From the NCBI RefSeq assembly GCF_026094475.1, contig NZ_JAPELL010000001.1, forward strand, positions 867,832 through 931,831: a stretch of 64,000 bases of DNA. The letters are read 5' to 3'. The translations under genes were made by a program, and so were the position numbers. Origin of the DNA: Homoserinimonas sedimenticola (GTDB lineage: Bacteria > Actinomycetota > Actinomycetes > Actinomycetales > Microbacteriaceae). This document shows, in pieces, positions 20,696-28,853 of this stretch (its first letter is position 1; the number at the start of each line of letters is the position of its first letter). The notes under the pieces are model-generated. The model searched no databases and was not told the DNA's origin. It saw only the letters and a list, made by a program, of their open reading frames with translations.

Positions 20696-21478
20696 TCAGG
20701 AATATTGGGTCGCGCGCTCCTCCGCGAGAAGGGCCAGGACTCGGGCCACGCCGGACGGGTCCTCGACGCGGAACTCGGCGGAGGTGTCACCGCCGCCGCA
20801 CTTGAGCGACAGGTCGCCATCGCCGAGTGCGCGGAAACCGTCCTCGTCCGTCACGTCGTCGCCCGCGAACAGCACGGCCGTCGCGCGGGAGAACTCGCGC
20901 AGCATCCGCACGGCGTCGCCCTTCGTCGTCGAGCGCACCGAGAACTCGAGCACGTTGCTGCCGTGGCGTTCCGTCGTGTCGGGAAGCTCGGCGACCACGC
21001 GCTCGTGGGCGCTCGCGTTGGCGGAGGCCGCGACATCCGCCGCCACCCCGCGGCTGTGCAGTGCGAAGCCAGCGGGCTTGACCTCGACCCAGGTGCCCGG
21101 ATGCTCGGCCGCGACTCCCTCGAGAATCTCCCGCAGGCGCAGCACGCCAGCCCTCTCCTGCTCGGTCAGCTCGACGCCCGGCTCTGCGTCGAGCCTGGTC
21201 TCGACGCCGTGGGACCCACTCAGCAGGGCGGATGCCGGCGGCGCAGCCACCTCAAGGAGGCTCGCCATCGCGCGCCCCGAGATGAAGGCGACACGCGTCT
21301 CCGGCAGCGCCGCGAGCCGCTCGACGGCGTCCCTCGCCTCGGGGAGGGCGCGAGCATCCTCGGGCCGGTCGACGAGCGGGGCGAGGGTGCCGTCGAAATC
21401 GAGAGCGACCAGCAGCCGCTCGCTGCGCGCCAGCTGGCGAATGGCGGAAGCGAGTCCGGACGAAATGTCGCCGCTCAC
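20696..21478 (-). CDS. otsB: Trehalose-6-phosphate phosphatase
   Basis: This 260-residue HAD-superfamily enzyme removes phosphate from trehalose 6-phosphate. The nucleophile motif LDFDGTLAPL places Asp27 and Asp29 in the active site, and FAGDDVTDEDGFRAL near residue 215 supplies the Mg2+-binding aspartates. The start is the GTG at 21478, which overlaps the otsA stop (GTGA) and gives a typical length. It is translationally coupled to otsA, which makes its substrate. Confidence 0.93.
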   Translation of the reverse strand: MSGDISSGLASAIRQLARSERLLVALDFDGTLAPLVDRPEDARALPEARDAVERLAALPETRVAFISGRAMASLLEVAAPPASALLSGSHGVETRLDAEPGVELTEQERAGVLRLREILEGVAAEHPGTWVEVKPAGFALHSRGVAADVAASANASAHERVVAELPDTTERHGSNVLEFSVRSTTKGDAVRMLREFSRATAVLFAGDDVTDEDGFRALGDGDLSLKCGGGDTSAEFRVEDPSGVARVLALLAEERATQYS

Positions 21479-22947
21479 GACCCGCCCTTGCGTCCGTTCG
21501 CCATGAGCACCTCGAGGAAGTCGGAAGACCACTTCGAGACATCGTGATCGAAGACCCGCTTGCGCATCGACCGCATTCGGGTTCTACGCTCCGCCCGCGG
21601 CATCTGGATGGCGCGAAGAATCGTCTGCTTGAGGCCGTCGATGTCGTGCGGGTTGATGAGCAGGGCCCGCTTGAGCTCGTCGGAGGCGCCCGCGAACTCG
21701 CTCAGCACCAGCACGCCGTCGTCATCGATCCGCGTCGCCGCATACTCCTTCGCGACAAGGTTCATACCGTCGCGTAGTGCGGTGACGAGCATGACGTCGG
21801 CCGCCAGATAGAGGGCGATCATCTCCTCGCGCGGGTAGCTCGTGTGGTGGTAGCTGATGGGAGCGTGGCCGATGTGGCCGTAGTCGCCGTTGATGCGACC
21901 GACCATGAGCTCGATCTCGTCGCGCAGCTGGCGATAGGCCTCGACGCGCTCTCGGCTGGGGCTCGCGACCTGCACGAGCGTGACATCCTCCACCTCGACG
22001 CGACCGTCGGCGATGAGCTCACCGAAGGCCTTCAGCCTGTGGCCGATGCCCTTCGTGTAGTCGAGGCGGTCGACACCCAGGATGACCTTCTTGGGGTTGC
22101 CGAGCTCCTCGCGGATCTCCTTCGCCCGGGCCTGGATGTCGGGGCGGCGGGCGAGCTCCTCAAAACCGAGCGCGTCGATCGAGATGGGGAACTGCCGCGC
22201 GATGACCGTGCGGAAGGGCTTGCCGCCCGCGATGGGACCGTGCGCCCGCACTCCGGGAGACTCGTCGACGAGGGGGACGTCGATCGTCGAACCCCGTGTG
22301 GGGAAGCCCTTGAGCCGGCGCACGGCGCGCGAGAAGTTGTTGGCGTCGGCGAGCCGCTGGAAGCCGATGACATCGGCACCGAGAAGCCCCTCGATGATCT
22401 GCGTGCGCCACGGCAGCTGCGAATAGATCCCGTACGGCGGGAAGGGGATGTGGTTGAAGAAGCCGATCGTGAGGTCGGGGCGCGTCTCGCGCAGCATCTT
22501 GGGCACGAGCTGCAGTTGGTAGTCCTGCACCCACACCGTCGCGCCCTGCTCGCTGGTCGCGGCCGCGGCATCCGCGAATCGCCGATTGACGCGCACGTAG
22601 GCGTCCCACCACTCGCGGTGATACTGCGGATGCGCGATCACGTCGTGGTACAGCGGCCAGAGCGTGTCGTTGGAGAAGCCCTCGTAGTAGAGGCGCACGT
22701 CCTCGCGTGACAGGGGCACGGGGACGATGCTGATGCCGTCGCTCTCGAAGGGCTCGATGTCGAGATCGGGCTGGCCCGCCCAACCGACCCACGCCCCATC
22801 CATGCGCTGCATGACGGGCTCAAGCGCCGTGACGAGGCCACCCGGGGAGTGCTGCCAGCGGGCCGAACCGTCAGGCTCGATGACCCGATCGACGGGAAGC
22901 CGGTTCGAGACGACGACAAAGGTATGGCGTTCGGCTGGGGCAGTCAT
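21475..22947 (-). CDS. otsA: Trehalose-6-phosphate synthase (GT20)
   Basis: This 490-residue glycosyltransferase joins glucose from UDP- or GDP-glucose to glucose 6-phosphate. Signatures are VVVSNRLPVDR at the N-terminus, HSPGGLVTALEPVM, NHIPFPPYGIYSQLPWR, VIGFQ and GVDRLDYTKGIGHRL. The ATG at 22947 gives the usual family start; an ORF open to 23214 adds a stretch without family resemblance. Only a weak GGAG at -13 is present. With otsB it forms the OtsAB trehalose route, used for osmotic and desiccation protection. Confidence 0.95.
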   Translation of the reverse strand: MTAPAERHTFVVVSNRLPVDRVIEPDGSARWQHSPGGLVTALEPVMQRMDGAWVGWAGQPDLDIEPFESDGISIVPVPLSREDVRLYYEGFSNDTLWPLYHDVIAHPQYHREWWDAYVRVNRRFADAAAATSEQGATVWVQDYQLQLVPKMLRETRPDLTIGFFNHIPFPPYGIYSQLPWRTQIIEGLLGADVIGFQRLADANNFSRAVRRLKGFPTRGSTIDVPLVDESPGVRAHGPIAGGKPFRTVIARQFPISIDALGFEELARRPDIQARAKEIREELGNPKKVILGVDRLDYTKGIGHRLKAFGELIADGRVEVEDVTLVQVASPSRERVEAYRQLRDEIELMVGRINGDYGHIGHAPISYHHTSYPREEMIALYLAADVMLVTALRDGMNLVAKEYAATRIDDDGVLVLSEFAGASDELKRALLINPHDIDGLKQTILRAIQMPRAERRTRMRSMRKRVFDHDVSKWSSDFLEVLMANGRKGGS

Positions 22948-22994
22948 TAAGGCGTGCTCCGTGTCTGTGACTTGTGTTCCTCGCTCTGGAGGAT

Positions 22995-23008
22995 GAGGAC
23001 GTGTCCTC
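22995..23008. promoter_or_regulatory. 14-bp perfect palindrome upstream of otsA
   Basis: GAGGACGTGTCCTC is a perfect palindrome 48 bases before the otsA start and about 90 before the divergent small membrane gene. It is embedded in a longer GGAGGA...TCCTCC frame. Position suggests an operator for otsAB or the divergent unit, but no regulator is identified. Confidence 0.35.
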
Positions 23009-23097
23009 CCTGTCAGGGTACCCCCATTGCTGGTCACGGGCTGGGCACTCGGGAGCACCGGGGGTAGCGTGGTCGGCGACCAGAGATGGGAGACCCA

Positions 23098-23286
23098 ATG
23101 CGCAAGTTCCTCTTCAGCGGCAGCGTCATCTCCGCCCTCTTCGGCGGCGTGAGCGTCATCAAGCACACGAAAGACGGCCCATACGACTGGCGGCTCATCC
23201 TCATCTGGGTGCACTGGCTGGCGGCCGTCGGGATCGCCGTCGGCACCGTGATCCAGAATGAGAAGTCACGCGAACTGGAGCATTGA
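23098..23286 (+). CDS. Small hypothetical membrane protein
   Basis: This 62-residue protein has a basic start (MRKFLF), a short hydrophobic patch and one clear membrane helix (about residues 34-52), ending in a charged tail. The ATG at 23098 has GGGAG upstream. It is the first of three closely packed genes (two bases to the next, then a GTGA overlap with the aldo/keto reductase). The family is not recognised. Confidence 0.65.
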   Translation: MRKFLFSGSVISALFGGVSVIKHTKDGPYDWRLILIWVHWLAAVGIAVGTVIQNEKSRELEH

Positions 23287-23288
23287 GC

Positions 23289-23648
23289 ATGGACCGATGG
23301 AACGTGGGCCACTACGCGGCGGGGCTGGCACAGCTTTTCATCGCCTTCGTGGCCTTCAGCGTCTTCGCGCTCCTCGTATTCCTGCTCGTGCGCTTCCTGC
23401 TCGTCGCCACGAAGGCGGCCCAGATCTATGTGAACCGCCACGAGCCGCACGGCGGGCAGCCCACGAACGGCTACGGGGCGCCCACCCCCGGCCCGGCACC
23501 GGATGTCACGTCGGAACCGGCCCCTAAAGCCCCCGAGTCCGACTCTCCCCCGAGTTCCTCCGGCTCCGCCGACGCCTCGAAGCCGTCAACGGCCCCCGTC
23601 GCGAAGCCTCCGGCCAAGCCGCGCACGCCCAAGAAGTCGGCGGAGTGA
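23289..23648 (+). CDS. Hypothetical membrane-anchored protein with Pro/Ser/Ala tail
   Basis: This 119-residue protein has a strongly hydrophobic helix near residues 10-40, then a long low-complexity tail rich in Pro, Ser, Ala and Lys that ends KPRTPKKSAE. The pattern fits a single-pass anchor with a disordered extension. It overlaps the downstream aldo/keto reductase start by GTGA. The family is not recognised. Confidence 0.65.
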   Translation: MDRWNVGHYAAGLAQLFIAFVAFSVFALLVFLLVRFLLVATKAAQIYVNRHEPHGGQPTNGYGAPTPGPAPDVTSEPAPKAPESDSPPSSSGSADASKPSTAPVAKPPAKPRTPKKSAE

Positions 23649-24643
23649 GCCAGCAGAGCACCGAGGCCGCGCTGCGCCTCGACCCCGTCGGCTATGGGGC
23701 GATGTCGCTCGGGGGTGCGTACGGACCGATCGACGAAGCATCCGCCCAACACCTTCTCGCCGCCGTGCTCGACGCGGGTGTCTCGCACATCGACACCGCC
23801 AACATCTACGGTGACGGCTCGAGCGAGGAGATCATCGGCCGCTTCCTCCGCGGGCGCGACCGCGAGCAGGTCTTCCTGGCATCCAAGACCGGGCTCTCGA
23901 TGGGGGCAGGTGTCGGCAGTCGCACCATCAGCGGTCGCAGGGAGACCATCCTCGCCAACATCGACGACTCCCTGCGTCGTCTCGGCACCGACCACCTCGA
24001 TCTCTACTACCAGCACAGGGTCGACCCCGAGGTGCCCATCGAGGACACGGTGGGCGCCTTCGCCGAACTCGTGCAGGCGGGCAAAGTTCGCCATATCGGC
24101 CTTTCCGAGGCGACCGGTGAGGAACTGCGGCGGGCGCACGCCGTGCACCCCATCGCCGCCGTGCAGTCCGAGTGGAGCATCGTCAGTCGCGACATCGAGG
24201 TGCACGTCGTGCCGACCGCGGTCGAACTCGGCATCGCGGTCGTGCCCTACTCCTCCGTCTCACGCGGCCTCCTGACCGATTCCTTTGATGCGGATGCCGC
24301 GGCGCACGACATGCGCAAGGCATTCCCGCGCTTCCACCCCGAGAACCTGCCCGCCAACATCGCCCTCGCGCGGGAGGTCCGGTCGGTCGCGCGACGCCTT
24401 GGCCGCGCGACGGAGGAGGTGGCGATCGCGTGGCTTCTTGCCAAGGGGCGCTCCTTTGGCGCGACCGTCTCGGTCATTCCCGGCACCAGGAGCCCCGAGC
24501 ATCTCGCCAGTAACCTCAGGGCAGCGACGCTCGAGCTCGGCCCCGATGACCTTGCAACGCTCGACTCGATCTCCGCGCGCGTGCGGGGTGCCCGGAGCGG
24601 TTCGCCCCAGTGGGTCTCGGGCGGGCGCGAAGGGCTTCTCTGA
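23645..24643 (+). CDS. Aldo/keto reductase
   Basis: This 332-residue NADPH-dependent oxidoreductase has the complete catalytic tetrad: Asp50 and Tyr55 (HIDTANIYGDG), Lys81 (ASKTG) and His124 (YYQHRVDP). GYGAMSLGGAYG at the N-terminus and the pattern through the end put it in the YajO/PLP-reductase-like branch. The start is the GTG at 23645, which overlaps the previous stop. The substrate is not deducible; sugar-derived or reactive aldehydes are typical for the branch. Confidence 0.92.
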   Translation: MSQQSTEAALRLDPVGYGAMSLGGAYGPIDEASAQHLLAAVLDAGVSHIDTANIYGDGSSEEIIGRFLRGRDREQVFLASKTGLSMGAGVGSRTISGRRETILANIDDSLRRLGTDHLDLYYQHRVDPEVPIEDTVGAFAELVQAGKVRHIGLSEATGEELRRAHAVHPIAAVQSEWSIVSRDIEVHVVPTAVELGIAVVPYSSVSRGLLTDSFDADAAAHDMRKAFPRFHPENLPANIALAREVRSVARRLGRATEEVAIAWLLAKGRSFGATVSVIPGTRSPEHLASNLRAATLELGPDDLATLDSISARVRGARSGSPQWVSGGREGLL

Positions 24644-24671
24644 GCCGGAATGGCACCGAGCCGGCAGAGAA
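24636..24671 (+). terminator. Bulged hairpin after the aldo/keto reductase
   Basis: TTCTCTG and CCGG at 24636-24648 pair with CCGGCAGAGAA at 24661-24671, leaving a two-base bulge and a 12-base loop. It overlaps the stop codon. There is no T run, so the terminator call is tentative. Confidence 0.4.
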
Positions 24672-24781
24672 ACGCAGCCGGGAATGTCACACAGCGCAAC
24701 ACCGTTAATCCCTTTCAGGCTATGGGGTGAGACTGGGGAGGAACCACGGCACCGCCACCGACTTCAGCAAGGGACGTCAGG

Positions 24782-25378
24782 ATGACTCAGTACTCGGCAA
24801 GCAGGACCCACTCGGTCGGCGCCCACGCCGTCTCGCGTATCACCGGTGCCCGGCACGGCGAGGTGGGTGAGCTTGCGGCATCCGATGGTCTGAGCGCGGA
24901 GGAGTTCAAGGCAGTCTTCCGCAACCACCCCGCTGGCGTCGCCGTCATCACGGCGGATGCGGGCGAGGGTCCTGTCGGCCTCACCGCGACATCCGTCTTC
25001 TCGGTCAGTGCCGAGCCGCCACTGCTGGTGTTCTCGGTCTCGTCACAGTCGTCAGCGACGCCCACCATCCTGCGAGCCGACACCCTCGTGGTGCATCTGC
25101 TCGGTGTCGACCAGCTCGATCTCGCGCGTCTGTGCTCCACGAGCGGAATCGACCGTTTCGCTGATCGCTCGCGCTGGGATCGCCTCATCACGGGCGAGCC
25201 CTACTACCTCGGCACCGACAGCTGGATCCGCGGTCGCGTCGTGCAGCACATGGAGGCGGGCAATTCGACCGTCATCGCTGTGCACGCCCTGCAGTCTCAC
25301 CGGGCCGAGGAGCCATCAGCGCCACTCGTGTACCACAACCGCACGTGGCACGGCCTCGGGGATCACTCCACCGTCTGA
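24782..25378 (+). CDS. Flavin reductase-like domain protein
   Basis: This 198-residue protein has the FMN-binding split-barrel flavin reductase domain from about residue 38: FRNHPAGVAVITADAGEGPVG, then GLTATSVFSVSAEPPLLVFSV. Such proteins supply reduced flavin to monooxygenases or act as stand-alone reductases. No monooxygenase partner is adjacent. The first 35 residues are an extra polar segment. The start ATG follows AAGGGA, and the upstream gap of 138 bases can hold its own promoter. Confidence 0.88.
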   Translation: MTQYSASRTHSVGAHAVSRITGARHGEVGELAASDGLSAEEFKAVFRNHPAGVAVITADAGEGPVGLTATSVFSVSAEPPLLVFSVSSQSSATPTILRADTLVVHLLGVDQLDLARLCSTSGIDRFADRSRWDRLITGEPYYLGTDSWIRGRVVQHMEAGNSTVIAVHALQSHRAEEPSAPLVYHNRTWHGLGDHSTV

Positions 25379-25411
25379 GCACGGCGGGCGCCTCTTTGAA
25401 AGTCGTCCCGC

Positions 25412-25417
25412 TAGCAT
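25412..25417 (+). promoter_or_regulatory. -10-like element for a leaderless TerC transcript
   Basis: TAGCAT fits the TAnnnT consensus and lies seven bases before the GTG of the TerC gene. No ribosome binding site is present, so transcription probably starts at or next to the start codon. Confidence 0.45.
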
Positions 25418-25424
25418 CTGGACC

Positions 25425-26327
25425 GTGGACTTCTCATTCGACTTCACCCCAGAGCTCCTCGTCGCGTTCCTGACGCTCTTCGTACTGGAGATCGTGCTGG
25501 GGGTCGACAACGTCATCTTCATCTCGATCCTCGCGAGCAAGCTGCCCGTGGAGCAGCAGGCGAAGGCTCGCAACCTGGGCCTCACCCTCGCGATGGTGAC
25601 CCGCATCGGCCTTCTCTTCGCCGCCGGCTGGATCATCTCGCTCACCGCCACTCTCTTCGAGGTCTTCGGCAACGAGATCTCGGGGCGCGACCTCGTGCTG
25701 ATCCTCGGCGGGCTCTTCCTCGTCTACAAGGCGGTCACCGAGATCCACGAGAAGCTTGAGGGCAAGGAGTCGCACGGTGCGGGCCGCGTGAAGACCGTGA
25801 CCTTCGGGGCTGTGCTCGCGCAGATCCTCCTACTCGACATCGTCTTCTCCTTCGACTCCGTCATCACGGCTGTCGGCATGGTCGACAACATGGTCGTGAT
25901 CATCGCCGCGGTCGTGCTCTCCTTCGGCCTCATGCTCTTCGCGGCCAAGTACATCTTCGGCTTCGTCAACCGCCACCCCACCGTCAAGATGCTCGCGCTC
26001 GCGTTCCTCATCCTCATCGGCGCGTTCCTCATCGCCGACGGCCTCGACGTGCACATCGACAAGGCGCTCATCTACGGCCCCATGGCATTCGCGGTCGGTG
26101 TCGAGGTGCTCAATCTGCTCTACCGTCGCCGCCAGGCGAAGCTCGCAGGCGAGGAGACCGAGCCGGTGCACCTGCGGCACAGCTACTCGAAGGCGGACCC
26201 GACGGATGCTGTTGCCGCAGCATCCACTCGGTCACCCGATGCCGGTGCAGTCGGTCTCTCCCGCAAGCCGATCACGGTGCATGGGACACTCAGAGACACG
26301 ACGAAGGACATTGGCGGCGCCGGTTAG
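25425..26327 (+). CDS. TerC family integral membrane protein
   Basis: This 300-residue protein has about seven helices with the TerC acidic membrane motifs: EIVLGVDNVIFISIL (residues about 21-35) and LLDIVFSFDSVITAVGM (about 137-153). TerC/Alx proteins act in metal (Mn2+) homeostasis and in metallation of exported proteins. The ORF is open far upstream, but that part overlaps the flavin reductase in another frame. The GTG at 25425 begins exactly where family members start. The C-terminal 50 residues are polar and cytoplasmic. Confidence 0.92.
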   Translation: MDFSFDFTPELLVAFLTLFVLEIVLGVDNVIFISILASKLPVEQQAKARNLGLTLAMVTRIGLLFAAGWIISLTATLFEVFGNEISGRDLVLILGGLFLVYKAVTEIHEKLEGKESHGAGRVKTVTFGAVLAQILLLDIVFSFDSVITAVGMVDNMVVIIAAVVLSFGLMLFAAKYIFGFVNRHPTVKMLALAFLILIGAFLIADGLDVHIDKALIYGPMAFAVGVEVLNLLYRRRQAKLAGEETEPVHLRHSYSKADPTDAVAAASTRSPDAGAVGLSRKPITVHGTLRDTTKDIGGAG

Positions 26328-26392
26328 TTCGCGGAGGCTGCCTGGCTCTCGATGGCCTTTCATTTGCGGATTCGATTGAGGGGAGGATGCTC

Positions 26393-27169
26393 GTGAACGC
26401 ACTGGCGAGAGCGCAACGAACCCAGCCCGGCTCTGTTGTGCGCTGGGATCGCATCGAGCGCGAGGCGTTCGCCGCGCATCCGCACGTTCTTGATGGCGAG
26501 CCACAGAGGAAGCGGACGCGCACTCTGCCTTGGTGGCATTGGGTGTACGTAGTCCCGATCTCGGTGATCGCGGCCGTCGTGCTCGGCTCGCCGATCTGGG
26601 GGTACGTTGCGATTGCGGCTGACGGGTCTCGCTTTGCCACTGCGGCACCCGACTCCGACCCCGCTGCGACCATACCCGTGGCCGGAAGCATGTTCCTGGC
26701 AACCTTCCTTTCCCTTGCGATCCTGGCGATCGCTTGGCTCGTTGGAGGACGCCGTTTCGATGGCTTCACCTTCGGGTATTCGCTGGTCGCGCTCGTACTC
26801 GCCCTCATGGCATCGTTGTCGATCTCCGCGCGGGGACGCGCTGCCGAAGTCGCGTCGTGGGAGTTCTGGGTCATCCCTCCGATCGCGTCGGCCGCCCTTG
26901 GCGCCCTGCTTGCCCTCGTGATGTTCGTGCTGAGATTGCGGCACCAGGCGAGCGACTCACTGTCGTTCAAGGCCGCCAACCTCCTCGCCGACCGGAGGGA
27001 TCGACTCGCCAGCATCAGCGCCGATGAGACGGCGCGGATACGCTCCGACCTCGAGGCGGCGATCGCCGACTTGGAGCAGCGCGGTGTCATCACCCCTGCA
27101 ACGGCAGCGCGGGCCCGTGAGATCGAGCTAGGCGGGCTCGGATTACGGATGCCGCGCAAGGCCCGCTAG
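26393..27169 (+). CDS. Hypothetical membrane protein with helical cytoplasmic tail
   Basis: This 258-residue protein has a soluble start of about 45 residues, four membrane helices (about residues 47-68, 90-112, 120-138 and 150-175) and a charged C-terminal region. That tail contains a short SHOCT-like helix-turn segment (IADLEQRGVITPATAARA). I prefer the GTG at 26393, because GAGGGGAGG ends six bases before it; the ATG at 26387 abuts that site directly. Its stop codon overlaps the stop of the convergent DedA gene. The family is not recognised. Confidence 0.7.
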   Translation: MNALARAQRTQPGSVVRWDRIEREAFAAHPHVLDGEPQRKRTRTLPWWHWVYVVPISVIAAVVLGSPIWGYVAIAADGSRFATAAPDSDPAATIPVAGSMFLATFLSLAILAIAWLVGGRRFDGFTFGYSLVALVLALMASLSISARGRAAEVASWEFWVIPPIASAALGALLALVMFVLRLRHQASDSLSFKAANLLADRRDRLASISADETARIRSDLEAAIADLEQRGVITPATAARAREIELGGLGLRMPRKAR

Positions 27170-27825
27170 TCACCCTGTTGTGCGCGCCGGCGCCGGATGC
27201 GCCGGATCACGAGCCATCCGACGACGCCGACCAGCGCCGCGACGACAGCCGCGTCAAGCACCCAGGAGTACTGGTCGATCAGCTGATACTGCGTGCCGAG
27301 TAAGGCTCCTAGCCCGACAAGGAGCCCGTTCCACAGTGCAGTGCCCGCGATCGTGAACAGGCTGAAGCTCGCGACCCCCATCTTCTCAGCACCGGCAGGC
27401 AGAGAAATGAGGCTGCGCACGCCCGGAAGAAGCCGCCCGAAGAACACGGCGGGCCGCCCGTGCCTCTGGAACCAGCGCGAGGCCTTCTCGAAGTCCTCAC
27501 GGTCGACGAGAGGGAGCTTCGATAGGAGGCGGATGGAGCGCTCCTCCCCGATGCGCCGCCCCAGAGCGTAGAGCGCCAGCGCGCCGAGGTAACCGCCTGC
27601 CGTCGCGGCGATGAGAACGAAGACGAAGTTCATGCGCCCCTGCTGGGCGAGGAAGCCCGCGAGCGGGAGCACAACCTCGCTCGGAATGGGCGGAAACACC
27701 GTTTCTACGAGGGTGAGCACACCCACGCCGACCTCACCGAGCGTCTCGAGCACGGTTGCGGCGGCACCGACGAGACCGCCGAGGTCGGTTGCTGACTCAC
27801 CTTCGGCCTGGAGTGCAGTCATCAT
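27166..27825 (-). CDS. DedA family (SNARE-associated) membrane protein
   Basis: This 219-residue protein matches DedA flippase-like proteins, now linked to lipid-carrier recycling and membrane homeostasis. Signatures are ETVFPPIPSEVVLPLAGFLAQ, an acidic-plus-prolines re-entrant motif, and FFGRLLPGVRSLISLPAG with the conserved arginines. The C-terminus is highly basic. The stop codon is shared with the convergent gene through a CTAG tetranucleotide at 27166-27169, leaving no space for a terminator between them. Confidence 0.92.
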   Translation of the reverse strand: MMTALQAEGESATDLGGLVGAAATVLETLGEVGVGVLTLVETVFPPIPSEVVLPLAGFLAQQGRMNFVFVLIAATAGGYLGALALYALGRRIGEERSIRLLSKLPLVDREDFEKASRWFQRHGRPAVFFGRLLPGVRSLISLPAGAEKMGVASFSLFTIAGTALWNGLLVGLGALLGTQYQLIDQYSWVLDAAVVAALVGVVGWLVIRRIRRRRAQQGD

Positions 27826-27943
27826 GTGGCCGCAGGCTACCTCGGAATCCTAGGCCCGCTTTCACCCACCACTCGGGCTTGCGGGCTACCGTGCCTGGCT
27901 ACGTGATCCCTCATCGAGACCACACGATCAAGAGGAGACGAGA

Positions 27944-28846
27944 ATGGCACCCACACCAGACCAGCTGACCTTCACCGATCCGGTGACCCGCTACCCCAAG
28001 GTGGAGCCACCCAAGCAGGATCAACCCGAGCCGGGCCTCGACGCCGATCTGACGCCGCAGGTCGACCACGGTGAGAGCACCTATCGCGGGACGGGTCGCC
28101 TCGAGGGGCGCCGCGCACTTGTCACCGGTGCGGATTCGGGCATCGGCGCGGCCGTCGCAATCGCCTTCGCCCGCGAGGGCGCGAATGTCGCCATGTCGTT
28201 CCTTCCCGAAGAGGAGGAGGATGCTCGGCACGTCGCATCCGTCATCGAGGAGTCCGGCCGCACCGCCGTGCTCATCCCTGGGGACATCTCCGATTCGGCC
28301 TTCTGCCGTGAGCTCGTGGCCCAGGCCGTCGACGGGCTCGGTGGACTCGACATCCTCGTCAACAACGCGGGACGGCAGATCTTCTGCGAGAAGCTCGAGG
28401 ACCTCAGCGACGAGCAGTTCGACAACACCTTCAAGACCAACGTCTACGCGATGTTCTGGATCACGAAAGCAGCGCTGCCGCACCTTCCTGCCGGATCCTC
28501 CATCATCAACACGACGTCGATCGAGGCGTACATGCCGGCACCGATCCTCATCGACTACGCGACGACGAAGGCGTCGATCAACGCCTTCACGAAGGGTCTC
28601 GCCCAGCAGTTGGCGCCCCGCGGCATCCGAGTGAATGGTGTCGCCCCCGGGCCCATCTGGACGCCCCTGCAGGTCACCGAGGGACAGCCGAAGGAGAAGC
28701 TGCCGGAGTTCGGCTCGTCGACCCCGCTCGGTCGCGCCGGGCAACCCGCCGAGCTCGCGCCCGCCTATGTGTTCCTCGCCTCGCCCGAGTCGAGCTATGT
28801 CATGGGCGAGACGCTGAACGTGAACGGCGGTATGCCCTCACCGTGA
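27944..28846 (+). CDS. SDR family oxidoreductase (YhdF/general stress type)
   Basis: This 300-residue short-chain dehydrogenase has TGADSGIGAAVA (cofactor loop, about residues 61-72), NNAG (140-143), and the catalytic Asn166, Ser192, Tyr205 and Lys209. A 50-residue proline-rich N-terminal extension (YPKVEPPKQDQPEPG) is typical of the subgroup that includes Bacillus general stress protein 39 and YhxC/YhdF. The substrate is unknown. It has its own promoter space of 118 bases, and the ATG follows AGGAG. Confidence 0.92.
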   Translation: MAPTPDQLTFTDPVTRYPKVEPPKQDQPEPGLDADLTPQVDHGESTYRGTGRLEGRRALVTGADSGIGAAVAIAFAREGANVAMSFLPEEEEDARHVASVIEESGRTAVLIPGDISDSAFCRELVAQAVDGLGGLDILVNNAGRQIFCEKLEDLSDEQFDNTFKTNVYAMFWITKAALPHLPAGSSIINTTSIEAYMPAPILIDYATTKASINAFTKGLAQQLAPRGIRVNGVAPGPIWTPLQVTEGQPKEKLPEFGSSTPLGRAGQPAELAPAYVFLASPESSYVMGETLNVNGGMPSP

Positions 28847-28853
28847 GAGGCGG

